A stretch of 64,000 bases of DNA from Halesus radiatus (taxonomy: Eukaryota > Arthropoda > Insecta > Trichoptera > Limnephilidae), in contig JAHDVE020007858.1 of the NCBI GenBank assembly GCA_022606495.2, positions 1-64,000 of the forward strand, written 5' to 3'. Shown here in pieces: positions 54,296 through 64,000 of this stretch. The translations under genes and the position numbers were made by a program. Every line of letters starts with the position of its first letter. Position 1 is the first letter of the stretch. Under the pieces are notes generated by a model. The model was not told the DNA's origin and made no database searches. It saw only the letters and a program-made list of their open reading frames with translations.

Positions 54296-55159
54296 ACACT
54301 TACGCAAAGATAATAATTATATCAAAGTTGTACGCACCCATCTTATTGAAAGTAGGTAATCTATTTTTAATAAAAATATATAAAAATTTCTGGCCATTCC
54401 GGCCACATGTCAGTTCAGAATATAATGAAAAACGCTGAAATCACGACTTGATGAACAAAAGCCTCCTGCCATTAATAATACTGTTTATTTGTTGATTACC
54501 TAATCCTGCCATCTGTCAGTAACCATCAATTATCATTATCATTGAAGTGCAATAGAGCTGTCAATTTGTGTGTGCATTTTGTCGAATCTGCCAATAACCT
54601 TGATTCAACGACTTACTGACAAATGTTGGTCCCTAGAAGAAAGGTAATGGTAAAAACTAGCCTTCAGCTAGCCCAAAAATCTCGTGTTGGCTGAGTTAAG
54701 ATATTTTAACAATGCATCTTGTAATTAACAAGTTAGGAACATAATATATGTTTTTTTGGTAACGATAACAAAGATAAGTATAGATCACCGTGCATTTTTT
54801 CTACTCGATTTTTTCTACTACATGGATATGGAATGTTTTTCAGTCGTAGATACAACTCAATTTTCATAAAAAAAAAAAAAATTCTATACCCAAACAAACA
54901 AAAACCCTTTTAAGAGATTTAATATCTGATTGATACTACTTTTCCATTAAAACTTTACATGGTTATTCCAGAATAATGTTTAGTTTTTAAAAATAAAGAT
55001 ATTTACCTAATTTTGTTAGCATTTAAGATTTTAGACAGAATTTGAAAACGTTTTAATCGAAGAGGATCAACAAATAACAAACCTTTAAAAAAAATAATTA
55101 AGTATTAAATTTCAGTAAGTATTACTATAACATTCTACTGGTTTGCTTAAGAATTTACT
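54296..55159. other. No feature recognised
   Basis: AT-rich DNA. Confidence 0.4.
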
Positions 55160-55205
55160 TTTATGTGTTGGCTGTTTCGGCGTTCAAATCGATTACCGTA
55201 AACGG
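55160..55205 (-). mobile_element. PLE-D end, small fragment
   Basis: TTGGCTGTTTCGGCGTTCAA, then ATCGATTACCG, matches the PLE-D ends at 48.84 and 55.75 kb. Confidence 0.4.
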
Positions 55206-55544
55206 CCATAAACATCACACAAACATTGCGACAAATGATTTATCTTTAAATTCTATGAAGGTAGTTAGAACAATGTATATGGTTACAAAAGACAATATCA
55301 TCAAACCATAATCATTGATTTCTATTAAATACATTCCAAAATGTCTGAAAATTGCTGCAGTTCGAAAACCATCGAAAGCAATTTTGAACGTTTAACCTAA
55401 AATTCCAGTGCGTATTTCATGCAGATTTTAAAAGATTACAGTTTGATGATTATTATCCTTTGAAACCTCATACATTTTACTAATTACCCAACTAGAATTT
55501 ACAGAAAAATCATTCATAGTATTTCTTCTGATAATGATCTAAAA

Positions 55545-55620
55545 TTTCCTCAAACGATTGGCAACTTTGTGGCGTCATTATTAAATAAATGATCTAATTA
55601 TATAATTAATAATATTCGGA
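55545..55620 (-). mobile_element. PLE-B terminal tail
   Basis: CCTCAAACGATTGGCAACTT, then TGTGGCGTCATTATTAAATA, is the reverse complement of the PLE-B tail at about 43855-43905. Confidence 0.6.
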
Positions 55621-55689
55621 TCCTAATACTCCTCAACGGTATTTAAATAATAATGAAAGTTATAGGTTTTTTTTAAAATTTAATATAAA

Positions 55690-55960
55690 TCAAATTTAAC
55701 AATGTTATTATTAACTTCTGGAACCATTTTAGTTTTTTTTATTATTATGACGGCTGTTTTGGCGTTCAAGGCCATTTTCAAACTGTCGGGGGGTAAATAG
55801 AATCATATAAATAAGTCATCTCAACGTGGCCTAACCACAGTTTGAAAATGGTCGGGAACGCCGAAACAGCTGTCACAATAATAAAAAAAATAAAATAAAA
55901 AAACTGAAATACTTCATTATAACATTAATATATTTGATTTATATTATATTTATTAACTTT
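55690..55960. mobile_element. PLE-D foldback: two inverted ends
   Basis: Left (TTATTATTATGACGGCTGTT, TTGGCGTTCAAGGCCATTTT) and right (TTTGAAAATGGTCGGGAACG, CCGAAACAGCTGTCACAATA) are reverse complements over about 110 bp, enclosing about 50 bp. Each half carries TTGAAAA-T-GG(Y)C...GCC-(G/A)AAAC-AGCTGTC or close to it: the position and shape of the ribozyme-like motif, but with two changes in the CUGANGA core in all three PLE-D copies. Confidence 0.6.
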
Positions 55961-56542
55961 TTTAATTAAATGAATTTCTACGAATTAAGCACTAAAACAA
56001 GTAATAAACGTTAGAGAAATTGATGTATTTTTCGAATATACCTATTATGTATTATTATTTATTTATCGGGTAGGAACGAGTACTTATATCATTATCTAGC
56101 TTAACTGTACGAAATTGCGAATGCATTAAGCGATAAGCTAATCCCTTTGTACACCTTCGAACATATTCAATTTTTCCATCCAATAAACAAATCTCTCGAT
56201 ATAATAATTGATTAGATCGTCATACGTCATCCACGACTCCTTATAAATGGTTTAGCAGTCGCTCCTCGTAACAAATAAGTCTTGTCTTACCGTTCACTAG
56301 CGAACGATAACGCAATTTTCCTGCCAACATCCCAGAATTGAACCAACTTATTAACGAATTAGCAATGTTACGAAGTAGCGTGAAAAGTGCAGGGCCGTAT
56401 CATTAAGATGCTTTAATCCGATAGTCAAATTTATTTCCTTTTTTCCAATACGAGCTAAATGGTAGAAGAGACTGGGCCTGCATTGGACTGGCGTCGTTGA
56501 AGTAGCACAGAGCAAAGGCGCTAATAAGGTAATGAATTTATA
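55961..56542. other. No feature recognised
   Basis: 56090-56400 has slightly higher complexity, but I find no motif. Confidence 0.4.
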
Positions 56543-57520
56543 CCGCCGTTCTTACAATACTTAGTGATGTAATAGTCAGCATAGTTGCCTTCCAATAAGT
56601 TGATCGGGGTTCGAGTCTCGGCCGTGACAATATTTTTTTAAAATCTATAAACACATTGTTTTTTTTATTTTTTTTTTTTTAATAAGGAACTGCAGTCAAT
56701 TTTTTTTTAAATCAATAATGAAGTTATAACTTCAATCCCAGTATATTTAGTTTTTTTTGTTAAATTAGTTTTCATAGTTAAAATAAATTTATACGTTTCA
56801 ATCTTTCAAAGCCCTCCAAAACGCTCCAAATCCATGGGCGTTCGGTTTTTATCAGTGTTGAGGTTACAATGTCAAATGTCAAAACAAGAATGAGCTTAAC
56901 CGTTCATAATTGCATATTCTCTTCATAGTAAACCATAAATAAAGATAGTTAATAAAATTATGTACCTTTTTAGAAACTTTAACTCCAAGAATTATAATAG
57001 TATTGATCATTAATATTATCATGATATCCGTATTGATAATTAGTTTGCTAAAGAATTCTCTAATTTATTTCACAAATAGTAATTTTTTTTTAATATTAAA
57101 CAACAATTATTGATCTTGAAGTCACCCAAATTAAGTTTAAATTTCTACAAAACTAAAAAATATATATTTAAAATACAAAACAAATGTGAAAAATAAAAAT
57201 ATCCATTCTAATCCAAAAACTGAAGGCGCACGTGACTTTTGATTTTCCAAATGCACTGGTACCAACATAAGAACGTGTTTTGATGAGATGATTTATTATT
57301 CACTTTTACGTATAATAATATATAATTAAATTACATATTTATAATCGGTGTATTCTGATCTACATGAATACATATTTTAAAGCCAATATATTTTTCACTG
57401 AAGTTCCTTATACTTACACAGTTTTTTTTTAATTGAAACTTTTTTTTATGGAAACTTTATGCTTCATAAATCCTACAATTATAATATCCCGTGATTTTTT
57501 ATGGATCTGCGCTAATTCAA
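56543..57520 (+). mobile_element. SINE family B, copy 4, long
   Basis: In sense orientation: GCCGTTCTTACAATACTTAG, head AATAGTCAGCATAGTTGCC with B box GGGTTCGAGTCTCGGCCGTG (56606-56626), then about 850 bp of AT-rich body, ending ATATCCCGTGATTTTTTATG and GATCTGCGCTAATT at 57517. It is longer than copy 3; an insertion in the body is likely but I cannot place it. SINE B bodies this long are unusual, so the family may be a tRNA-headed composite. Confidence 0.65.
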
Positions 57521-58374
57521 TTATAAAATAGAACTTTTAAGTTGGTTTCGAATGTTGGCGACTATAAATGTATGAAATATTTTAGAAAATTTTACATAAT
57601 ATATCGTACACTATTACATTCACTTCAAAACACGACGCAAGACGAATAAAATATAAGTAAATTGCGATAAAAAAATCCCATCACGGAAGAAGAATTAATA
57701 TTACAAAACACACAGTACATGTAGAAGCTCTCTTAGCATAAAATATGAGATCTGTAAAAATATCGTATCACTACTCTGAATTTAAAATGTTTACCTACTT
57801 ACCATGAAAATCTCCAGACTCAATGCTGGTGCCATAATTGTACGGGACATCGCCTACAAGAAGCTATTATTACTGCCTGCATAAGTAATAAAATTAAAAA
57901 TATTTTTTATCGGACCCCTCATATTTATCTCAATCCGTTCCTGTACTACTCCCCTCCCCTCCCCCTAAGATCCCAACATTATTATCGCCTCAGTCTTCCG
58001 TACCAAGTTGCGAATTGGAATAATTCTCATTTATTCACGGGGAAACTTTACATCCATCTAATGAGAACATTGTGTGCTCGCGAGAAAATCTGTGAGCGAT
58101 TCTACCTTCGCTATAGAAATAGGCTTCTTGTGTACGAATGCCACACGACTTTCATTGCCCATCGTCAGAAGGACGATGGTAGTCCCCATTGAAAAATGTT
58201 GTAAAGCGGGTGGATTTGGGAATGGCACTAATTAGATCGAGTCACAATGCAATGAGCAGAAACGAAAATTTATTCAATTACAAAACTATTCCAAATAATA
58301 TGTGATGATTATTTCGAGATGTACGAGTATACCTCGTTTGCGCCTGTCACTACTAGCAACTAAAAATATGGTGA
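57521..58374. other. No feature recognised
   Basis: 58020-58240 is more balanced in base composition (ATTGCCCATCGTCAGAAGGA) without any recognisable frame. Confidence 0.4.
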
Positions 58375-59195
58375 AGAAGTATTATTATTTTTTTTACATT
58401 AACTCCCCACAGGAGGCCGTGAGGAAAATATTTTCCTTGGAGGCCTATGTCATCTTTGAGGATGCTTTGTGAAGGTTCTTTTTGAGGAAAGGAAGGAGTT
58501 AACATGTCGTAGGTTGGAGGAAATACAGAAGCCGGCAAATCTTTCCCCAGCTTGGCAATTGCACTCAAGAACGAGTCGTCGAAATGACCCGTTATCATGT
58601 GACAAAAAATGTCAACCGTGTACAAATGTTGGGCGAGCGTTTGCCGTATTTCTCGACTATATATCGATCCCGAAGTAATCATTGACACTAGTTCCTCAAA
58701 GCATTTTCCATTGAAATACCGGTAAAACAAGAACAGCATACTGTGCTCTAAAGATTGAAATCCGTTTCTTAAGCTATTGCAGTTACGAAGCGGAGAGTCA
58801 AGGGTTTTATGTAGGTATTTTAGGGCTCCAGACCAAAGGTGGCTGCCAAATTCAACAGTGGGGGGTACTTGCAATTTATACAAGGTCAGCAGTTGTGTAC
58901 TGTGTGTTTGAGTTTGTGTGCCCTTTGAGGACATGTTAAACAAAAAGCTATCATGAACTGTACTTGTTATCCGCGTAAAAGTGAATTGGTACACACGACA
59001 AAAGGTCATTGTTGTGCAATAAAAACAAAGTCGGAGACAAAACCGATTCTTGTGAGATGCCAGCATTTATTGAATGTGCGGAAGAGGTGATTCCATCAGC
59101 TACCATCTGAATCGACCTCTCCCGTAAAAAGTCGACATTCCAGGTACACATTACACCTAAGAAGACAATTAGAAAAATCGTGTAATAGAAAAACA
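58375..59195 (-). mobile_element. LINE-J copy d, longest 3' region
   Basis: The upstream frame (59196-58951) reads RERSIQMVADG, INAGISQESVLSPTLFLLHN and FYADN: the QG motif is QE and the catalytic YADD is YADN, so the polymerase is dead. The next frame (58353-59066) reads VHDSFLFNMSSKGTQTQT, then after an internal deletion LLTLYKLQVPPTVEFGSHLW, SGALKYLHKTLDSP, MLFLFYRYFNGKCFEEL, KDLPASVFPPTYDM and ends beyond GLLWGVNVKK. It stays open for 237 codons, but part of that run is a deletion fusion. The 3' end is marked by an ATT-rich tail at 58375-58390. Confidence 0.8.
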
Positions 59196-59690
59196 CACTA
59201 AAAGACGGTTATAAGCGCAACTGGGATTTGACTTATCTTTTCACTATCTGAGAGTCTACTTTAAAATTCATATTTTTTTGATTACGAACTTTTTTTGTGT
59301 TTCTTCCCCTAATAAAAAATTAATCCAACAATATTTATTTATTTATGACATGGAGATCGTGTTTTTGAGACTTTTTTTTCTTTGCAGTCGCTTAGTTTTC
59401 AGAAAAAAAAGTTCGTTTAAGAAGTGACGTTTTTCTGAAATCAGCACTAGGGTCCTTTACAATTAGTAAAAAGACCCAAAGGAAATAAGATTTTAGAAAA
59501 TAAATCCAAACATGATCTACCTTAGCATTAAAATTTCTAACACCCATATAATAAGTTGCCGGCAACCATAACATTATACTGTAAATTTTAACCTTTGACT
59601 TCTCTCAGCACAGGCGAAAATTCCCAGTGAAACAGGCACAGTACCATTAATGATAATGATAAAGATAGAAAAACGAAAACAAAAAAACTT
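59196..59690. other. No feature recognised
   Basis: AT-rich DNA before the array. Confidence 0.4.
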
Positions 59691-60890
59691 ACTGGTTGCA
59701 TATATGTAAGCTATGCAACGTATTGCCTGCCTTCAGGAATAAAGCATTATTATTATTATGACCATCGGAATAAACAAAAACTTAACCTATTCAGTAGAAC
59801 AATACTATAAGTTTTTATTACCATGGAGATAATGCATCAGAATTATTTTAGTATAAGTTAATATTATTTTGGAATTTGCCTCCAAGGTTTACATAGTTAT
59901 GTAACCTATGGAACGTATTGCCTGCCTTTTGGAATAAAGCATTATTATTATTATGACCATCGGAATAAACAAAAATTTAACCTATTCTGCAGAACAATAC
60001 TAATTTTTTTTTATTACCATGGAGATAATGCATCAGCAATTATTTTAGTATAAGTTCATTTTATTTTGGAATTTACCTCCAAGGTTTACATAGTTATGTA
60101 ACCTATGGAACGTATTGCCTGCCTTTTGGAATAAAGCATTATTATTATTATGACCATCGGAATAAACAAAAATTTAACCTACTCTGCAGAACAATACTAT
60201 AAGTTTTTATTACCATGGAGATAATGCATCAGCAATTATTTTAGTATAAGTTCATTTTATTTTGGAATTTGCCTCCAACGTTTACATAGTTATGTAACCT
60301 ATGGAACGTATTGCCTGCCTTTTGGAATAAAGCATTGTTATTATTATGACCATCGGAATAAACAAAAATTTAACCTATTCTGCAGAACAATACTAAATCC
60401 TTTTATTACCATGGAGATAATGCATCAGCAATTATTTTAGTATAAGTTCATTTTATTTTGGAATTTGCCTCCAAGGTTTACATAGTTATGTAACCTATGG
60501 AACGTATTGCCTGCCTTTTGGAATAAAGCATTATTGCGCCATCGGACCATATGACCATCGGAATAAACAAAAATTTAACCTAATCTGCAGAACAATACTA
60601 TAAGTTTTTATTGCCATGGAGATAATGCATCAGCAATTATTTTAGTATAAGTTCATTTTATTTTGGAATTTGCCTCCGAGGTTTACATAGTTACGTAAGC
60701 TTTGGAATTTATTGCCTGCCGTTAGGAATAAAGAATTATTATTATTATGACCATCGGAATAAACAAAAATTTAACCTAATCTGCAGAACAATACTATAAG
60801 TTTTTATTAACATTGGGATAATGCATCAGAAATTATTCTAGTATAAGTTCATTTTATTTTGGAATATGCCTCCAAAGATTACGTTGTTTA
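59691..60890. repeat. Tandem array of a LINE-tail-like unit, about 196 bp, 6 copies
   Basis: The word GGAATAAAGCATTATTATTA recurs at about 59736, 59931, 60128, 60324, 60520 and 60725, spacings 195-205 bp. Each unit has TATTGCCTGCCTTTTGGAAT plus an (ATT)n run, TATGACCATCGGAATAAAC, CATGGAGATAATGCATCAG and GGAATTTGCCTCCAAGGTTT. GGAATAAAGC(ATT)n looks like the 3' end of a jockey-type LINE, so the array probably grew from one insertion. Copy 5 carries a short internal insertion (GCGCCATCGGACCAT). Confidence 0.9.
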
Positions 60891-62385
60891 TAAAATGGAC
60901 TAATAATCATAAGTCCCCCCAGTAAATTTCGTGCTATTATTTTGAAAAAGGTTGTGTTATTTATTTTAGAAATTCGAGTTAGTTTTGGCGAAATTCGAGT
61001 TATTTTGGTGAAATTCACATTATTTTTGAAAAAAATCCATTTACAAAAAAAATATATATATATTTTTCCATTTTTAAATTGTAATTTTTGGTGATTTTTT
61101 TTACCACAATTTTATGTTGTTAGTATAGATATAAATATTTTTTATCTAAAAGAGAATGATAGTATGCGGTGTGTTGATATGAAGTTAGTAGCATTCCATT
61201 TTATGGATATTCATGTTTGTCAAAACCACAAACAGGGAAATAATAAGAACGTATAATATTACTTTATTTCAAAATATCAGAATGTCACGTGAAAAATAGA
61301 AAAAATTCGCTGTTATTCATCGGAAAATTGGGAATTTTGCGTTATTTTGAGCGAAAATGGCAAAGTTCGCGTTTTAAAATTACGAATTTTGGGTAAAAAA
61401 TTGAGTTATCGCAAACGCGAAATTTTCAGGTCTGGTTTAGTTTGGATGAATAATTTTGTAAATATTTACAGAAAGCCTTGTTTTGATCACTGGGTACATT
61501 CCAAAATATCTTACAACTCTGCTGGTAGAAGTTGACAAGTTTTGAACCGTCGCTTGTCAACAGTTTTTGGTATCTGGGTAAAAGATCTATTATTGCAAGG
61601 GATGAGTTGAATGCCAGAATTTTTTTTTTTTATAAAATTTAATTTATTTACTCCAATTTTAATCTGAGAGATTTGGGTATGTTCAAGAAAAATATTTACA
61701 TAAATTTATCTCAGTTTCCCTTTTTATAATTCGAAGCGATATAGTTAAAGTGGGTAACTACTTTAGACTTTTTTTATATCCACCATTAGATATCGACTTT
61801 TCTATTTCAAAAAAAGAAGAAAAAGTTTATTGTTAAATTAACGTAATTAAACATGTTCGTCTTTCAAAATTAGATACAAAAACGTACCTTTCTAAGAAGA
61901 TTAATTTAAAATCCTAATACCCATGTAGGTACTAGGAACTCTAGGCAGGTTACAAGGATGAGAACTTAAGTCACAACTGAATGCGAATAAATTCTTATTG
62001 ATCTTATTAGGATATTAGCAACCAATTAAAATAAGGTTTCCGAAGTAGAACTTGATCTCACAAAATCAAAAGTTAAATCGCTTTTCTGCCAGACATATTA
62101 TATTTGAGTTACTCAAAGCCTTAATTTTGATTAGTGTGTACTTATGGCTCACCGGGTGGATAAGCTTTATTCCAGAAATGTTAAATTAATCAAAAAATGA
62201 TACTAAATAAGTTATATATAGAAAATATAGATTGAAAGCCTGACAAAGGGAAAATAAGTTTTTTATCTAGAGGATTTCGGTCTCCGTGAAACCCAGCTGG
62301 GCTGGCAGGTCGGTCAACGAATAACAGGTGACATTTAAAGCATCATTTCATTACATTCTTGGTTAAGGAACAGATAAGAGGAATG
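60891..62385. other. No feature recognised
   Basis: Low-complexity AAATTCG/GTTATTTTG-like words occur at 60960-61400; the 62-codon frame at 61347 is part of that. No gene or repeat family is recognised. Confidence 0.4.
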
Positions 62386-62582
62386 AAAATCGGATAGGTA
62401 TATCCGAGACACTATCTAACGATTACAAATAAATTCGGGCAGACGTAGTTATGTAAAAAGGTTATAAAATAATATGGGAATTAATTAAGGATGATATTGA
62501 CAGTTCTTAGAAGTCAAAGTATGATACAGATAAAAAATGACGAGATGGATTGGGGTAGCCTTAGCTCAGTTGGCATAGATCG
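62386..62582 (+). mobile_element. Element C fragment, upstream half
   Basis: AATCGGATAGGTATATCCGA, ATAATATGGGAATTAATTAA and TAGCCTTAGCTCAGTTGGCA match 15503-15695. The A box region (TTAGCTCAGTTGG) is present, the B box and body are not; no inverted arm is attached. Confidence 0.65.
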
Positions 62583-62767
62583 CAAATGGAACTGCTCATT
62601 CCAGATGAGTAAGAACTACAGAAACCTAGGTTTAAGGTTGGACGTTAAAGGGTTTATGAGGAAGACTTACAATAACTCCTTAATTTTATTACTGATATTT
62701 ACAAAAACGGTTATTATTAATAAGAAGAAACGAGGAATGTGCGAATTACTAGGAAAACTACCAGTAT
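62583..62767. other. No feature recognised
   Basis: Short spacer; the frame 62491-62802 spans it and a repeat on each side, so it is chance. Confidence 0.4.
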
Positions 62768-62990
62768 CACCATCCTGTGATGTGTGTACGAAAAACCGAT
62801 AACAAGTCCGTCCCGAGCCATCACAAGCACCATCACAAGCCATCATACGCCATCATCCGCCATCATACTCCACTATGCCCACTACACGATGGGCCAGCTG
62901 ATGGGCCATCATCGGCCATCATGTAGAGGGCGCATGATGGCGCGGAATGGCCTTGTTGTCGGTTTTTCGTACACACATTAAAGGATGATG
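62768..62990. mobile_element. GC-rich inverted-repeat element with CCATC/GATGG interior
   Basis: ATGTGTGTACGAAAAACCGA at 62780 and TCGGTTTTTCGTACACACAT ending at 62979 are near-perfect terminal inverted repeats. They continue on the inside (TAACAAGTCC versus GGCCTTGTTG) and on the outside (CATCCT versus AGGATG). The interior is a run of CATCACAAGCACCATCACAA words and their complements (GGGCCAGCTGATGGGCCATC), so it can fold on itself several ways. No frame and no clear target duplication were seen. I do not recognise the family. Confidence 0.6.
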
Positions 62991-63514
62991 GGCCGGCGAT
63001 AGTGGTGCCCCCCACACGTAGTGAACTGCTCAGTATCCCCTTGAACGTGCTCTGGAGATGACGTCCTAGTTAGTAATACTTACGTAGCTTCGAAACATTT
63101 TTCAACGTAATTGCAGTAGTTTGGACATTGATAAAACTATAAAATTCATCGAATTATTCCTTTGATGAATGTATATGAAATCCCAAATACAAAAATAAAC
63201 GCTAAATTTGTGTTTTTGTAAATTATGGCTTTCCAAATATTGCATTTAAATTTAGTAAATAAGTATTTTTAAATAAATATGTCTGCCTTTATATCCCATT
63301 TTTATTGGGCTAGAGTAATTGGAAGAGAGGAAATACATAACATTAACAACAAATTTTTAAAATATATTACATTTCCTGAATATCCGAAATTAATTTTATG
63401 ATAATAGGTAGCATATAATATCATAAAATTACATTTAAATATCATTTGTGTTTAATTTCATTGCCTAATATACTATTAAAAACTAATTATCTCGTTTTTA
63501 ACCATATGTATAGC
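62991..63514. other. No feature recognised
   Basis: AT-rich DNA between the two GC-rich elements. Confidence 0.4.
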
Positions 63515-63660
63515 CGTAGTGGTACGCCCATCCGGAAGCACGTTGAAAATAGAACTGAACCTCGCCATCGTGTAGTGGCGTTGCAAATATCGCCGGCCAT
63601 CGCCAAGCCATCGCATCGGCCAGCTGATGGCCCATCAAAGGCCATCGTGTAGATGCCCCA
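63515..63660. repeat. Second GC-rich CCATCG/GATGG element
   Basis: CCTCGCCATCGTGTAGTGGC, CATCGGCCAGCTGATGGCCC and GGCCATCGTGTAGATGCCCC share order and wording with 62880-62935 (GGGCCAGCTGATGGGCCATC, GGCCATCATGTAGAGGGCGC). I cannot find the terminal repeats of the 62.8 kb copy here. Confidence 0.55.
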
Positions 63661-64000
63661 TAATATGATAACCCATTCTTGTACATATTATATGTCTCTT
63701 TCTCTCTTAGCCTTTGTTATAATTAAAATGTAATATATTGCTATATCTTACTGTTCTTCTATAATATTTTTTATCTTGTTTCTTTCTAAACGTATATATT
63801 ATAAGCTAAACACAGACCGCGTACTTTTGTTTAGTTTAATGCTTAGGCTAAGCGAAACCCGGCGGTCGCAAAAAAAAACTCAATGGCATTATACAAAGTT
63901 ATTATTTAAATTAATTAAATTTATTTTTAAATATACCTACGAACTGAGGTGTCTTATAATTTTTCAATTTAATGCCTTTTGCCACTTCTTGAACACGAAT
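63661..64000. other. No feature recognised
   Basis: AT-rich DNA to the window edge. Confidence 0.4.

Noticed and set aside
55842..55874. Active hammerhead motif in PLE-D
   Set aside because: All three PLE-D copies have TTGAAAA where the catalytic core requires CUGANGA, so I list it only as a degenerate relative.
58353..59066. 237-codon frame as a host gene
   Set aside because: It is a jockey-like LINE C-terminus fused by an internal deletion; the upstream RT has YADN and QE in place of YADD and QG.
62491..62802. 103-codon frame as a gene
   Set aside because: It begins inside an element C fragment and ends in the terminal repeat of another element.

Overview
This 64 kb window is AT-rich, repeat-dense eukaryotic nuclear DNA, most likely from an insect or another arthropod. 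The evidence is the combination of tRNA-headed SINEs with canonical B boxes, jockey/CR1-like and RTE-like non-LTR retrotransposon remnants, Penelope-like elements (PLEs) with GIY-YIG endonuclease fragments, small inverted-repeat DNA elements and several tandem arrays. I cannot name the species. I found no host protein-coding gene that I can defend. Almost every recognisable open frame belongs to a decayed mobile element or a tandem repeat.

Layout. 0.6-4.9 kb holds SINE and LINE remnants, including one reverse-transcriptase fragment with intact QGSVLGP and FADDT motifs (3.1-3.96 kb) and a rearranged jockey-like LINE (3.97-4.88 kb). 5-10.6 kb holds a 32-bp AT-rich array, a tRNA pseudogene, SINEs and a foldback element with 90-bp arms around a tRNA-like core (8.6-9.0 kb). 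11.2-13.0 kb is the 5' half of a LINE (PHD-finger/coiled-coil ORF1 plus the start of the apurinic-type endonuclease). 13.87-14.08 kb is a GC-rich patch with a 14-bp E-box palindrome. 14.2-15.8 kb has further SINEs and a second foldback element. 18.5-21.3 kb is a nest of Penelope-like fragments whose youngest copy has 88-bp nearly identical inverted repeats around a GIY-YIG reading frame. 22-31 kb holds scattered SINE pieces, a short 90-bp-period array, a hAT-like non-autonomous element and a jockey-like RT copy. 31.2-34.1 kb is a degenerate array split by LINE, PLE and RTE insertions. 34.7-35.2 kb is another LINE tail. 35.46-37.94 kb is a 158-bp satellite of about 16 units. 42.6-43.9 kb is a second Penelope-like family as head-to-head truncated copies. 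46.95-47.53 kb is a 57-bp minisatellite open on both strands. 48-57 kb holds PLE foldbacks, SINEs and a 44-bp perfect palindrome. 58.4-59.2 kb is another jockey-like LINE. 59.7-60.9 kb is a 196-bp array grown from a LINE tail. 62.4-63.7 kb holds a tRNA-like fragment and GC-rich inverted-repeat elements built from CCATC/GATGG words.

How the parts relate. The SINEs lack coding capacity and would depend on LINE enzymes. None of the LINE copies here looks capable of supplying them: all are truncated or broken by stops. The PLE ends share a compact motif, CUGANGA - extra U - stem II - GAAAC - tiny palindromic stem III - GUH, that resembles a minimal hammerhead ribozyme. It recurs in at least two unrelated-looking PLE families with compensatory stem changes, and it is the most interesting functional RNA signal in the window. 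Region boundaries are read by eye and most are good to about 10-30 bp.
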